The position numbers were made by a program, and so were the translations under genes. The notes under the pieces were generated by a model. That model ran no database searches. It worked only from the letters and a program-made list of their open reading frames with translations, and had not been told where the DNA came from. Below, in pieces: positions 48,177 through 57,681 of a stretch of DNA of 64,000 bases (within the stretch, counting starts at the first letter, position 1; the number at the start of each line of letters is the position of its first letter). The stretch comes from Flavobacterium sp. LC2016-01 (lineage in GTDB: Bacteria > Bacteroidota > Bacteroidia > Flavobacteriales > Flavobacteriaceae), in contig NZ_WMIC01000010.1 in NCBI RefSeq assembly GCF_009711135.1, positions 62,001-126,000 of the forward strand, in the 5' to 3' direction.

Positions 48177-49088
48177 ATGAAAAAAATATACTTGTGCTTT
48201 CTCTTCATAATTCCTGTTATGATGAGCGCACAAACTGATATAGATGCGCTTATGATGAGTAAAAATAATTTTTGCTTTGGAGCAGTTTATCAATACAGCA
48301 GTTGGGATAAATATTGGGAGGGGACTTTTAAAAGAGAAAATCTTAATCTTGGTACAGTATCTTCTCAAGGCCCTGCATTTATGGGTGATTATGGAATATT
48401 AGACAAACTGAATTTTCTTGTTACCATTCCGTATGTTGAAACCAAGGCAACTGCAGGGACTATGAAAGGCCAAAAAGGAATGCAGGATTTATCCTTGACC
48501 TTGAAATATATGCCAATTAAAAAGAAAGTTGGCGCATTTACGTATTCCTTGTTAGTTTTAGGAAGTTATTCAATGCCTACGTCAGACTACGTGGCTGATT
48601 ATTTGCCATTAAGCATTGGTATGCGCAGCAAAACCGGAACCTTTCGACTAATGGGTGATGTACAATATCGTACTTTCTTCACGACTTTCTCTGCTGCTTA
48701 TATGAAAAGAGGAAATATTACCATTGACCGAAATTCCTATTTGGATGATGAAATTCATTATACCAATGAAGTGAATATGCCCGATGTTATAAACGTCAAT
48801 TTTAGATTTGGATACCGTTCCCCAAGATTAATTGCAGAAGCTGTGATTGACAATTCGGTTACTCAGTCCGGAGGTTTTGACATTACAAAAAACAACATGC
48901 CTTTCCCAAGCAATACCATGAATGCTTTTAAATTGGGCTTAAATGGAAAATATACGGTTATAAAAAAACCTGAATTAGCTATCGTAGGCGGATACAACGT
49001 AGTGACAGAAGGTAGAAATGTAGGAGAAACAACTTCGTTTTACGGAGGCGTTTTCTACCTGATTAATTTTAATAAAAAAAGCAAATAA
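48177..49088 (+). CDS. Outer-membrane beta-barrel protein, transporter-like
   Basis: This is a 303-residue exported protein with a signal peptide ending MSAQ. Alternating beta-strands run through the sequence (FCFGAVYQYSSWDKYWEG, LNFLVTIPYVETKA, DLSLTLKYMPI, FTYSLLVLGSYSMPTSDY). The final segment SFYGGVFYLINFN is compatible with a barrel end. It resembles the family labelled putative MetA-pathway-of-phenol-degradation transporters. It ends one base before the second haloperoxidase gene, so the two are surely cotranscribed. A channel for the substrate or product of that enzyme is an inference. Confidence 0.72.
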   Translation: MKKIYLCFLFIIPVMMSAQTDIDALMMSKNNFCFGAVYQYSSWDKYWEGTFKRENLNLGTVSSQGPAFMGDYGILDKLNFLVTIPYVETKATAGTMKGQKGMQDLSLTLKYMPIKKKVGAFTYSLLVLGSYSMPTSDYVADYLPLSIGMRSKTGTFRLMGDVQYRTFFTTFSAAYMKRGNITIDRNSYLDDEIHYTNEVNMPDVINVNFRFGYRSPRLIAEAVIDNSVTQSGGFDITKNNMPFPSNTMNAFKLGLNGKYTVIKKPELAIVGGYNVVTEGRNVGETTSFYGGVFYLINFNKKSK

Positions 49089-49089
49089 G

Positions 49090-50652
49090 ATGAAAAATAG
49101 TATTCAAAAAATAGTCTTTAAAAGTCTGATTCTTTTCCTTTTTGCAATGGGACTATTATATTCCTGTGATGATGACATTGCACAGCGTAATGAACAGTTT
49201 CCGCAATTAAGCCCTAAAAATACAGATGTTGAAGCCGGCACTTGGAAAACGTATCTTTTAACTGCACCAGATGAATTTTCAATTGATGTACCTGTTGCGA
49301 CAAATTCAGCTGCTTATACAAGAGAAATTAACGAAATAAAAAGTTTTCAGGTCAGCATTACCGCTGAGCAAAAAAGCATAATAGAGTATTGGAGCGCGGG
49401 CAGCGTATTGCGTTGGAATGAAATTTTGCGAACATTAGTCGCGAGACATAATCGCCCGCCGTATCAAAATGAAGACGGAACTTATCCGGCACCTTCAGCT
49501 GCAAATCCATTTGCTTATCCTCAATTTCCATTTTCGAATCCTCCTTATGCTGCGAGAGCTTATGCTTATGTAAGCGCTGCTCAATACGATGCGCTGGTTG
49601 CTGCATGGCATTATAAAAAGCTTTACAACAGAGCAGCACCTTATACTGTTGATCCGAGTCTGCAAGTTTTAATCCCTAAAAGCACTTTACCATCTTATCC
49701 TTCAGAAGATGCTGTTGTGACGGGAGTTACCGTTGAACTTTTAAAATTGTTATTTCCAACTGAAATTGCTTATGTAAATGAAAAAGCTGAAGAAGAAAAA
49801 TTATACCGCATTATCAGCGGCGCCAATGTTCGTTCTGATGTTGATGCTGGAATAATTTTAGGCAGAAAGGTTGCTGCAAAATTTATAGCTCGCGCTTCAA
49901 CTGACGGAGCCGGAGCAGCTATTGGTACACCGGCAATTTGGGCTGCATTAGAATCTCAAACCGCTGCAACTGGAGAAGTTCCATGGAAATCATTAGAAAT
50001 ACCAGCCAGACCGCCAATGCTGCCTTTATTCGGAAAAGTAAAATCATTTTTGATGACAGAAGCAGATGTTGTGGCCAATCGCCCGCCGGCCCCGCCTTCA
50101 ACAAAATCAGAGGCTTTCGCCAAAGAACTAGCCGAGATTAAAAAGTTCAGTCAAGATAAGTCTCGCGAACATTTGGAAATTGTCAGTTTCTGGGCTGATG
50201 GAGTAGATACCTATACGCCTCCAGGCCATTGGAACGCCATTGCTTCTGAAACTTTTGTACAGCAATCGTACAGTGAAGTTCGTTGGGCAAGAAATTTAGC
50301 CTTATTAAATGTCGCCATGATGGATGCGGCTATAAGCTGTTGGGATGCTAAATACGCTTATTTTAATCCACGTCCTTGCCAAATGGATCCTTCAATTAAA
50401 ACTACTACAGGAGTTCCAAATTTCCCGGCCTATGTTTCTGGTCATTCTACTTTTAGTGCTGCTGCCAGCACCGTTTTGTCGCATTTTATTCCGACTAAAA
50501 AGACGGAATATGAAGCAATGGCTTTAGAGGCATCAAACTCAAGAATGTACGGAGCAATTCATTACAGAAGTGATTGTGAAAAAGGATTAGTCTTAGGTAA
50601 AAAAGTCGGTGGCTTTGCCGTTACTAGAGCAACAACTGACGGCGCGGAATAA
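49090..50652 (+). CDS. Vanadium-dependent haloperoxidase-like lipoprotein, second copy
   Basis: This is a 520-residue lipoprotein (signal ending LLYSC, C26) of the PAP2/vanadium haloperoxidase superfamily. The binding residues are complete: K421 and R428-P429 in KYAYFNPRP, S450-G451-H452 in YVSGHS, R485 and H491 in RMYGAIH. It differs strongly in sequence from the copy at 40410 and carries a lipid anchor instead of a plain signal peptide. Location is therefore the outer membrane or cell surface. Activity could be halide oxidation or phosphate-ester hydrolysis; the N-terminal helical region and size favour the former. A strong terminator follows. Confidence 0.83.
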   Translation: MKNSIQKIVFKSLILFLFAMGLLYSCDDDIAQRNEQFPQLSPKNTDVEAGTWKTYLLTAPDEFSIDVPVATNSAAYTREINEIKSFQVSITAEQKSIIEYWSAGSVLRWNEILRTLVARHNRPPYQNEDGTYPAPSAANPFAYPQFPFSNPPYAARAYAYVSAAQYDALVAAWHYKKLYNRAAPYTVDPSLQVLIPKSTLPSYPSEDAVVTGVTVELLKLLFPTEIAYVNEKAEEEKLYRIISGANVRSDVDAGIILGRKVAAKFIARASTDGAGAAIGTPAIWAALESQTAATGEVPWKSLEIPARPPMLPLFGKVKSFLMTEADVVANRPPAPPSTKSEAFAKELAEIKKFSQDKSREHLEIVSFWADGVDTYTPPGHWNAIASETFVQQSYSEVRWARNLALLNVAMMDAAISCWDAKYAYFNPRPCQMDPSIKTTTGVPNFPAYVSGHSTFSAAASTVLSHFIPTKKTEYEAMALEASNSRMYGAIHYRSDCEKGLVLGKKVGGFAVTRATTDGAE

Positions 50653-50984
50653 TAAAATAAAGTATCTTTTTCTTTATTATAAAATGAATTTTTTCAATTT
50701 TAAACCTGACGGGTTTCTAAAACCTGTCGGGTTTTGTTTTTTCATCATATACTATTTTTTATAAAAAATCAAACGGAAGAATACGATAGGTGTCCTTTTT
50801 ATATAGTTTAGATTTTTATGCGATTTTTGATAGAAGTTTGCTTCATTTATGATATAAAATGATCCATTTGTATGATTCTTAAAACTGTTATTCCGCTATT
50901 TTTGCGAGCTCATAATGAGTTGCTTTTCCATTTAAATTCAAATTAATTACTATAACCCAAAAGGTTTTTAAAACATATAAAAAA
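50653..50984. other. Gap before the GH3 gene
   Basis: The left end is the terminator. Further right, TATTTTTG (50896-50903) may be the -7 element for GH3; the nearest TTG (50868-50870) is 25 bases away, longer than usual. No other element or ORF is convincing. Confidence 0.4.
50702..50740 (+). terminator. Rho-independent terminator ending the haloperoxidase cluster
   Basis: Two 15-base arms (50702-50716, AAACCTGACGGGTTT, and 50720-50734) pair fully with two G-U wobbles and a 3-base loop, followed by a T-rich tract. It lies 50 bases after the second haloperoxidase stop. Confidence 0.9.
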
Positions 50985-53150
50985 ATGAGATTCAGATTTA
51001 GCGCTATTGTTTTATTTTTAATATTTTTTCAAAGTACATTTTCGCAGACAGACGCAGTAACTGAGAAAAGAATTCAACAGTTAATAAAAAAAATGACTTT
51101 GAAAGAGAAAGCAGGAATGTTGCATGGTAACTCTAAATTTTACACTTCAGAAATAAAACATCTTGGAATTCCAGAATGGGCATTGTCTGATGGTCCGCAT
51201 GGAGTCAGAGCAGAAATGAATCGACACGACTGGAAATATACAGGACAAACTGACGATTCTTCCACTTCTTTTCCTCCAGGAACGGCTATGGCGGCAAGTT
51301 GGAACTTAGATTTGGCAAAGCAGCGCGGTATTGTTTTAGGTGAAGAAGCTCGTTTTCGTAAAAAAGACGTTTTGCTTGGCCCCGGAATCAATATTATTCG
51401 TTCTCCTCTTTGTGGACGAAATTTTGAGTATTTGAGTGAAGATCCATTTCTTATTTCGCAGCTTTCCATAAGCTATATCAAAGCTTTGCAAACTCAGGAT
51501 GTTGCTGCTTGTGTGAAACATTTTGTGGCAAATAATCAGGAAGAAAATCGTTTTGTTATTGATGTCAATATGAGCGAAAGAGCTTTTCGTGAAATTTATC
51601 TGCCTGGTTTCAAATCGTCGATTGTTGATGCCGGAGTATTGGGAGTGATGGGCGCTTATAATAAATTTAGAGGTGAATATTGTACCGAAAATAATTACTT
51701 AGGCCGAACAATTCTAAGAGATGAATTTAAATTCAAAGGCGTTTATATGTCGGATTGGGATGCCACTCATAGTACTGAAAAGGCAGCTTTAGCTGGTCTG
51801 GATCTGGAAATGGGGACGGAAAAAGAAAATTACAATGATTGGTATTTTGCAGATCCTTTAATTAAGGCAGTACAGGAAGGACGCATAAAAGAAAGTGTGG
51901 TAGATGAGAAAGTGGCCAATATTCTGCGAGTTATGATTAAAACAAAAGTTTTAGATCCTAAAACACGAATTGTAGGTTCTATAAATACTAAAGAACACCA
52001 GCAAGCAGCTTATCGTTCTGCAGTCGAAGCGGTTGTTTTATTGAAAAACGAGAGCCAAATTTTGCCTTTAAATATGAGCGCCTTAAAATCGGTGGCAATT
52101 ATTGGAGATAATGCGACTCGAACTCATTGCGGTGGTGGATTTAGTTCCGAAATAAAAGCGTTATATGAGGTAACTCCATTTCAAGCAATTACTGAAAAAT
52201 ACAGAAAATCGGTACAGATAAATTTTGCACAGGGTTACGAAAAACAATCCCACGTTGAGGAAAGAAGCAGCAACGGACAATTAAATACAGACAAAGTAGA
52301 TTGGAAATTAATTGACGAAGCAGTGGCACAGGCAAAAAAATCGGATGTAGCCATTGTTTTTGCAGGTTTAAATCATGATTTTGATTCAGAATCATTTGAC
52401 AGACTTCATATGCGTTTGCCATATGGACAGGAAACTTTAATTCAGGAAGTAGCCAAAGCAAATCCTAAAACAATTGTTGTCATTATTGCCGGCTCTCCTC
52501 TTGAGCTAGCAGGAATTGAATCGAGAGTACCGGCCTTAGTTTGGGGATGGTATGGCGGAATGGAAGCTGGAAATGCTGTAATTGATGTATTGAGTGGTAA
52601 AGAATTTCCTTCTGGAAAACTTCCTTTTACGATTCCGGTTACACTAAGCCAATCACCTGCACATGCCTTAGGAGCATACCCTGGACATGATTTGAAAGTA
52701 AACTATGATGAAGATATTCTGGTTGGTTATCGCTGGTTTGATACCAAAGAAATTAAGCCTCAATATCCTTTTGGCTACGGATTGTCTTATACTTCTTTTG
52801 AAATCTCAAATGTTGCTGCAGATAAAAAAATCTATAGCGTAAATGATGAAATAGTCTTGAAATTCGATATTAAAAATACGGGAAAAACGAATGGTGCAGA
52901 AGTTGTTCAATTATATGTGGGACAAACAAATGCTTCAGTATTAAGACCAAAAAAGGAATTAAAGGCATTTGATAAAATATTTTTGAAGCCAGAAGAACGC
53001 AAAACAATTGATTTAAAAGTAAAGGTTAAAGATTTGGCTTTTTATGATGAGAAAACTTCCAGCTGGAAAATTGAAACTGGTGAATTTGTACTTTACACGG
53101 CCACATCAGTTAAAGATATCGTGAGCAGTCTGAAGATTACAGTAGAATAA
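50985..53150 (+). CDS. Glycoside hydrolase family 3 beta-glucosidase-type enzyme
   Basis: This is a secreted 721-residue GH3 enzyme with a signal peptide ending TFSQ. The TIM-barrel domain has ALSDGPHGVRAE, LGPGINIIRSPLCGRNFEYL (substrate-binding segment), KHFVANNQE and nucleophile D257 in GVYMSDWDATH. The second domain and the fibronectin-III-like C-terminus (AEVVQLYVGQ and VKDLAFYDE) complete a standard beta-glucosidase layout without PA14. It is monocistronic between the haloperoxidase cluster and a convergent sugar symporter. Release of glucose from beta-linked oligosaccharides is expected. Confidence 0.92.
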   Translation: MRFRFSAIVLFLIFFQSTFSQTDAVTEKRIQQLIKKMTLKEKAGMLHGNSKFYTSEIKHLGIPEWALSDGPHGVRAEMNRHDWKYTGQTDDSSTSFPPGTAMAASWNLDLAKQRGIVLGEEARFRKKDVLLGPGINIIRSPLCGRNFEYLSEDPFLISQLSISYIKALQTQDVAACVKHFVANNQEENRFVIDVNMSERAFREIYLPGFKSSIVDAGVLGVMGAYNKFRGEYCTENNYLGRTILRDEFKFKGVYMSDWDATHSTEKAALAGLDLEMGTEKENYNDWYFADPLIKAVQEGRIKESVVDEKVANILRVMIKTKVLDPKTRIVGSINTKEHQQAAYRSAVEAVVLLKNESQILPLNMSALKSVAIIGDNATRTHCGGGFSSEIKALYEVTPFQAITEKYRKSVQINFAQGYEKQSHVEERSSNGQLNTDKVDWKLIDEAVAQAKKSDVAIVFAGLNHDFDSESFDRLHMRLPYGQETLIQEVAKANPKTIVVIIAGSPLELAGIESRVPALVWGWYGGMEAGNAVIDVLSGKEFPSGKLPFTIPVTLSQSPAHALGAYPGHDLKVNYDEDILVGYRWFDTKEIKPQYPFGYGLSYTSFEISNVAADKKIYSVNDEIVLKFDIKNTGKTNGAEVVQLYVGQTNASVLRPKKELKAFDKIFLKPEERKTIDLKVKVKDLAFYDEKTSSWKIETGEFVLYTATSVKDIVSSLKITVE

Positions 53151-53168
53151 GCAGCATTGAAAATTTAT

Positions 53169-53219
53169 AAAAAATTAAAATTATGGCAATGTTTTATAAT
53201 GCCATAATTTTAATTTTTT
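53169..53219. terminator. Bidirectional terminator between GH3 and the sugar symporter
   Basis: A perfect 20-bp stem (53169-53188 with 53200-53219) with core TTATGGCA/TGCCATAA, an 11-base loop and A/T flanks serves both convergent genes. It overlaps the last codons of the symporter gene. Confidence 0.9.
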
Positions 53220-54745
53220 CTTCTTTCTCTTAGGTCATTTTCGATCTGAATTTCCATTTTTTTATCTATTTTGTAAAAGCATAACATTACAGCGCTTATA
53301 ATAAATATAAAGCCAGGATAAATGCTGATAGAAAGTTTAATTCCTTCAACTGCTGCGGGTACCTGATTGATTTCTTCGGCTACATAACCATATTTAGATA
53401 AAAAAGCAGCACCCAATGCACCACCAATACTGATTCCGATTTTTAATCCAACAAGCATCGCCGAAAAAACAGTAGCAGTTGCTCTTCGATGGTTTTTCCA
53501 TTCGCTGTAATCAGCCACATCAGCGATCATCGCCCACAATAAAGGAATTGTTACCCCGTAAATAAATCCGTGTGCTAATTGGGTCAGAAAAACGATTTCA
53601 ATGGCTGTTCGGCTGTAAAAATTAAAAAGGAGCAGACTTATAGTAGACAAAAAAATAAAACTGATATAAATATTTCTTTTTCCAAAGGAATCTGCAAGTG
53701 GTTTCGAAAATAAAATACCCAAAATCATAAAAAGAATTCCGCCCGCATTAAAAAGACTAAATGCAGAAGTAGCAGCATCCTTTGGCCACTGAAAATCGAC
53801 TAATCCCATTGATATCAATGAATTGTTAAGATCATGAATAAATGCTGTAAAACCAATATTATTCAAAAATAAGGTTTGCGCAGCAGGGTCTAAATAATAT
53901 TTAAAATAAAATACATACATCCCGCCTTTTAAGGACAAGGTTATAAAAACTAAGATTGTAACCAGCAGCATAACGAGCCAGGGACTATTTTTAGACAAAT
54001 CAATAAAATCCTGTTTTACTGAAGATTCTTGATTTTTTGTAGGGACGATTCTTTCTTTTGTGGTAAAAAAAGTAATGAGAAAGCAAAGTATTCCTATAAC
54101 AGAAAATAGGATAATCGTATTTTTAAAACCGACTGCTTTGTCACCATGTCCGAAAATTAAAACTAAGGGCAATAAAAGGGACTGAATTATGAATTGAGCA
54201 ATTAATACAGCAACAAATCGGTAGGAGGAAAGACTATTTCTTTCTTTCATATCACCTGTTAAAACACCGCTTAAGGCAACATAAGGCAAATTATTTGCAG
54301 AATAAATCAAAACTAAAAAAAAGTAAGTCAGTAAAGTATAGATTATCTTCCCATTTTCTCCAAAATCGGGAGTTAGAAAAGTAAGAACAGCACCAATTCC
54401 AAAAGGCAATGCAGTCCATAATATCCAGGGTCTGAATTTTCCCCATTTTGTCTGGGTACGATCGGCAATAATACCCATAAAAATATTAAAGAATGCACCA
54501 ATAAAACCTCCAGTAAAGATAATAATACTTGCTTTTCCGGCAGGAATCTTATAAACATCGGTGTAAAAGAAAGCTAAAAAGGTAAGCAGAGTCTGAAAAA
54601 TCAAATTTGCTGCAAAATCTCCTAAACCGTATCCTATTTTTTCTGTTACAGAAAGTTTTTCAGATGTCTTACTAATACTTACGTATTGTTTTTTGCTTCT
54701 ATCAGTGAATTGGTTTATAGTTAAAATAGTACTGAGTTTTCTCAT
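53210..54745 (-). CDS. GPH-family (MFS) sugar:cation symporter
   Basis: This is an inner-membrane transporter of 511 residues with about twelve helices, of the glycoside-pentoside-hexuronide:cation symporter family. LSVTEKIGYGLGDFAANLIF, LLTFLAFFYTDVY and GIIADRTQTKWGKFRPWILW (the loop 2-3 signature) are typical, as is DVADYSEWKNHRRATA in the second half. It would bring mono- or disaccharides, for example those released by the adjacent GH3 enzyme, into the cytoplasm. An internal ATG after about 30 residues could be the start, since the first 29 residues are polar. Confidence 0.92.
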   Translation of the reverse strand: MRKLSTILTINQFTDRSKKQYVSISKTSEKLSVTEKIGYGLGDFAANLIFQTLLTFLAFFYTDVYKIPAGKASIIIFTGGFIGAFFNIFMGIIADRTQTKWGKFRPWILWTALPFGIGAVLTFLTPDFGENGKIIYTLLTYFFLVLIYSANNLPYVALSGVLTGDMKERNSLSSYRFVAVLIAQFIIQSLLLPLVLIFGHGDKAVGFKNTIILFSVIGILCFLITFFTTKERIVPTKNQESSVKQDFIDLSKNSPWLVMLLVTILVFITLSLKGGMYVFYFKYYLDPAAQTLFLNNIGFTAFIHDLNNSLISMGLVDFQWPKDAATSAFSLFNAGGILFMILGILFSKPLADSFGKRNIYISFIFLSTISLLLFNFYSRTAIEIVFLTQLAHGFIYGVTIPLLWAMIADVADYSEWKNHRRATATVFSAMLVGLKIGISIGGALGAAFLSKYGYVAEEINQVPAAVEGIKLSISIYPGFIFIISAVMLCFYKIDKKMEIQIENDLRERRKN

Positions 54746-54968
54746 CTGTCAAAAAATTTCCCTTCTTTATAATTTGAATAAAATGCTATCTGTAAAAATA
54801 GCTCGAAAGTTGAAATATGATTGTCACTTTTGAAGCCTTTAATAGAACATTTGAAGCATTCTTTTGTTTCCATAAATCTTTTAAATATAAATTGCTATTT
54901 TAGCTTCATTAGTTTTCAAAAGCTTCTAAAATTCAAATCATTATACTCACTTTTACATTTTCTTTTTT

Positions 54969-57083
54969 ATGCGTATTCTCTACCGTTTACTACTTGTTTA
55001 CTGTCTTTTTTTAAGTTGCAATAAAAAACAGGATGATAAAGAATATCATAAATATACGAATGATTTGATCAATGAGACGAGTCCGTATCTTTTGCAGCAC
55101 GCGCACAATCCTGTAAATTGGAAAGCATGGAATAAAGAAACTTTAGATCAGGCTAAAACAGAGAATAAACTTATTATCGTTTCGGTAGGATATTCTTCCT
55201 GTCATTGGTGTCATGTTATGGAAAAAGAAAGTTTTGAAAACGAGGCGGTTGCCAAATTAATGAATGACAATTTCATCAGCATAAAAGTAGATAGGGAAGA
55301 ACGTCCCGACATTGACCAGATTTATATGAATGCGGTACAATTGATGACTGGCGAAGGCGGATGGCCGTTAAATTGTATTGCGCTTCCAGATGGCCGACCA
55401 ATTTTTGGCGGTACTTATTTTACAAAAGAACAATGGATAAAAGCTTTAACCGAGATTTCTAATTTGTATAAAAAAGATCCAAATAAGGCAAGCGAGTATG
55501 CTGATAAGTTAGTAAAAGGAATTAAGGAATCACAATTAGTTGCTGTCAATAATAATGATGCCAATTTTAATAAAACTGAAATTTCGGCTGCTGTAAAATT
55601 ATGGAAAGAACATTTAGATTTTAAAGATGGAGGTTTAGTTGGCGAAACCAAATTTCCGATGCCGGCTTCTTTGCAATTTTTGTTGCGTTACAGTGTTCAG
55701 AATAATGATAAATCAATTCAAAATTTTGTTGACAATACACTCACAAAAATGGCAAATGGCGGAATGTATGATGCTGTTGGGGGAGGATTTTCCAGATATT
55801 CTGTCGATGCAAAATGGCATATTCCTCATTTTGAAAAAATGCTGTATGATAATGCGCAATTAGTGAGTTTGTATTCAGACGCCTATCTGATTTCAAAAAA
55901 TGAAAGCTATAAAAAAACAGTATATGAGACGCTGAATTTTGTAGAAAAAGAACTCATGGCTTCAAACGGAGCTTTTTATTCTTCTATAGATGCTGATAGC
56001 AAAAACAAAGCAAATAAATTAGAAGAAGGAGCATATTATACATGGAAAAAGGATGAATTGCAAGAGTTGTTAAAATCAGATTTTCCACTTTTTCAGAATT
56101 ATTACAATATTAGCGAAAATGGTTTATGGGAAGATGGAAAGTATATTTTGTATAAAACGCAAGGAGATAAAGATTTTGCAGTCAAAAATAAATTGACCTT
56201 AACGGAATTAGATTCTAAAATAAAAAACTGGAAGCAAATACTTTTATCAGCGAGAAACAAAAGACCCAGACCACATGTAGACAATAAAACATTGACTTCA
56301 TGGAATGCTTTAATGTTGAAGGGCTATGTGTCTGCTTATAGAGCATTTAAAAATCCGCATTACAAGGAAATCGCTTTAAAAAGTGCAAAGTTTATTGTGG
56401 ACAACCAATTACAAAAAGATGGAAGTTTGAATCATAGCTATAAAGAAGGCAAAAGCAGTATTTCTGGTTTTTCTGAAGATTATGCAAGTGTTATAGATGC
56501 TTTTATTGCGCTGTATCAAATTACGCTTGATGAAAAATGGCTGAACAAATCGAAGCAATTAACGGATTATGCTATAAAACATTTTCAGGATAAAAAATCG
56601 AGTCTTTTTTATTTTACCTCTCGTACTTCAGCAGATTTAATTGCACGAAAAATGGAAGTTGCAGACAATGTTATCCCGAGTTCCAACTCGATTTTTGCTC
56701 ATAATTTATTTGCATTAGGGCATTATTATTCTAATGAGATGTATGCAAAAACGGCGCAAAATATGCTCAATAATATAAAAGTTAGTGCTTTGGAAGCACC
56801 TATGGAATATTACAATTGGCTCGACTTAATGCTGAATTACACGAATAATTATTTTGAAGTTGCTCTTTCGGGAAAAGAAGCTGTTAGTAAAACAAGTGAA
56901 TTGCAAAGTTATTATTTGCCTAATATTCTCATTGCTGGATCTACAAAAGAAAGTAAACTTCCAATATTAGAAAACCGCTTTGTTGAAAATGAAACCTTCA
57001 TTTATATCTGTGTAAACAGAGCTTGCAAAAGGCCAGAAACACAAATCGATGCAGTATTTAATCAAATAAAAAATAATTTTTAA
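54969..57083 (+). CDS. YyaL/SSP411-family thioredoxin-domain lipoprotein
   Basis: This is a 704-residue protein. The N-terminus is a lipoprotein signal (LFLSC, C17), so unlike the cytoplasmic YyaL it should be membrane-anchored. Residues of about 30-190 form a thioredoxin-like domain with NETSPYLLQHAHNPVNW and the active-site pair C78-x-x-C81 in SSCHWCHVMEKESF. The rest is an alpha/alpha-barrel domain resembling cellobiose epimerase or N-acylglucosamine epimerase folds (FSRYSVDAKWHIPHFEKMLY). The function of this family is not settled. The gene is monocistronic and diverges from the symporter. Confidence 0.85.
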   Translation: MRILYRLLLVYCLFLSCNKKQDDKEYHKYTNDLINETSPYLLQHAHNPVNWKAWNKETLDQAKTENKLIIVSVGYSSCHWCHVMEKESFENEAVAKLMNDNFISIKVDREERPDIDQIYMNAVQLMTGEGGWPLNCIALPDGRPIFGGTYFTKEQWIKALTEISNLYKKDPNKASEYADKLVKGIKESQLVAVNNNDANFNKTEISAAVKLWKEHLDFKDGGLVGETKFPMPASLQFLLRYSVQNNDKSIQNFVDNTLTKMANGGMYDAVGGGFSRYSVDAKWHIPHFEKMLYDNAQLVSLYSDAYLISKNESYKKTVYETLNFVEKELMASNGAFYSSIDADSKNKANKLEEGAYYTWKKDELQELLKSDFPLFQNYYNISENGLWEDGKYILYKTQGDKDFAVKNKLTLTELDSKIKNWKQILLSARNKRPRPHVDNKTLTSWNALMLKGYVSAYRAFKNPHYKEIALKSAKFIVDNQLQKDGSLNHSYKEGKSSISGFSEDYASVIDAFIALYQITLDEKWLNKSKQLTDYAIKHFQDKKSSLFYFTSRTSADLIARKMEVADNVIPSSNSIFAHNLFALGHYYSNEMYAKTAQNMLNNIKVSALEAPMEYYNWLDLMLNYTNNYFEVALSGKEAVSKTSELQSYYLPNILIAGSTKESKLPILENRFVENETFIYICVNRACKRPETQIDAVFNQIKNNF

Positions 57084-57310
57084 TAAATTATGGGATATGA
57101 ATACTGCTGATTAATAGTGTATTACGGAAGATGTTTTATGTTTTTCTTTTATGAGTTATCTAAAGAATTCTTAATATCAGTTGTAAATCTGTAAAGTTTA
57201 GCATCAAACGGATTGGTGTAATACGAATATCTTAATTTTTTAAATTAAAAAATCTATAAACTATTATTTTTAAGCATATTTTTTATTAATAATAGAAAGT
57301 TTTTAACACG

Positions 57311-57346
57311 CAACCGGTTGTGTTTTGATTTATTTTTTTATATTTG
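57311..57346 (+). promoter_or_regulatory. GH97-operon promoter with palindromic operator
   Basis: CAACCGGTTG (57311-57320) holds the -33 TTG (57318-57320). The -7 element TATATTTG (57339-57346) is again 18 bases away, followed by the shared AAATACACTTATT. This copies the layout of 20213-20249 and implies a common regulator. Confidence 0.75.
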
Positions 57347-57601
57347 TAATAAATACACTTATTCATAAAATGAAATTATGGTTATAGTTTTTGGACTATT
57401 TGCAAATTCATAAACACATTAAACTTAGGAGAGCTATTGAATAAGAAAATAAAGTCAGGATTATAATTAAAGATTATAATTTTTTTATTGTTGGGTCATT
57501 AAATATTGAAAGATAAGAATTGGTTTAAAAAGTGAATAGTGTGTTATAAGTGTTATTTTACAGAATCTATTTATAACTAAGTGCGTTAGTTTTTAAATCG
57601 T

Positions 57602-57633
57602 AAAGCCGGAAGCTTAATCCCTTTCGGCTTTTT
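57602..57633 (+). terminator. Terminator-like hairpin inside the GH97 leader
   Basis: AAAGCCGGAAG (57602-57612) pairs with CTTTCGGCTTT (57621-57631) around an 8-base loop and leads into a five-T run. It lies about 255 bases after the operator promoter and 49 bases before the GH97 ATG. It can be an attenuator or the end of a short RNA. Confidence 0.65.
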
Positions 57634-57681
57634 CATAACTCTATACTATTTATAATAGTACTAATCGAATTATTTAAAATC

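Larger units (their letters stand above)
57084..57681. other. Gap and long leader before GH97
   Basis: The first 225 bases hold no convincing gene and only AT-rich palindromes such as ATTTTTTAAATTAAAAAAT. The operator promoter, an AT-only hairpin with T-run (57460-57486) and the terminator-like hairpin follow. A five-codon ORF starts at 57369. No second promoter was recognised between the hairpin and GH97. Confidence 0.55.

Noticed and set aside
48102..48368. A minus-strand 88-codon frame across the DUF417-like and barrel genes
   Set aside because: It overlaps two better-supported genes and shows no recognisable domain.
57369..57386. Five-codon ORF in the GH97 leader as a regulatory peptide
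   Set aside because: It is too short and has no run of a single amino acid that would suggest attenuation by codon stalling.
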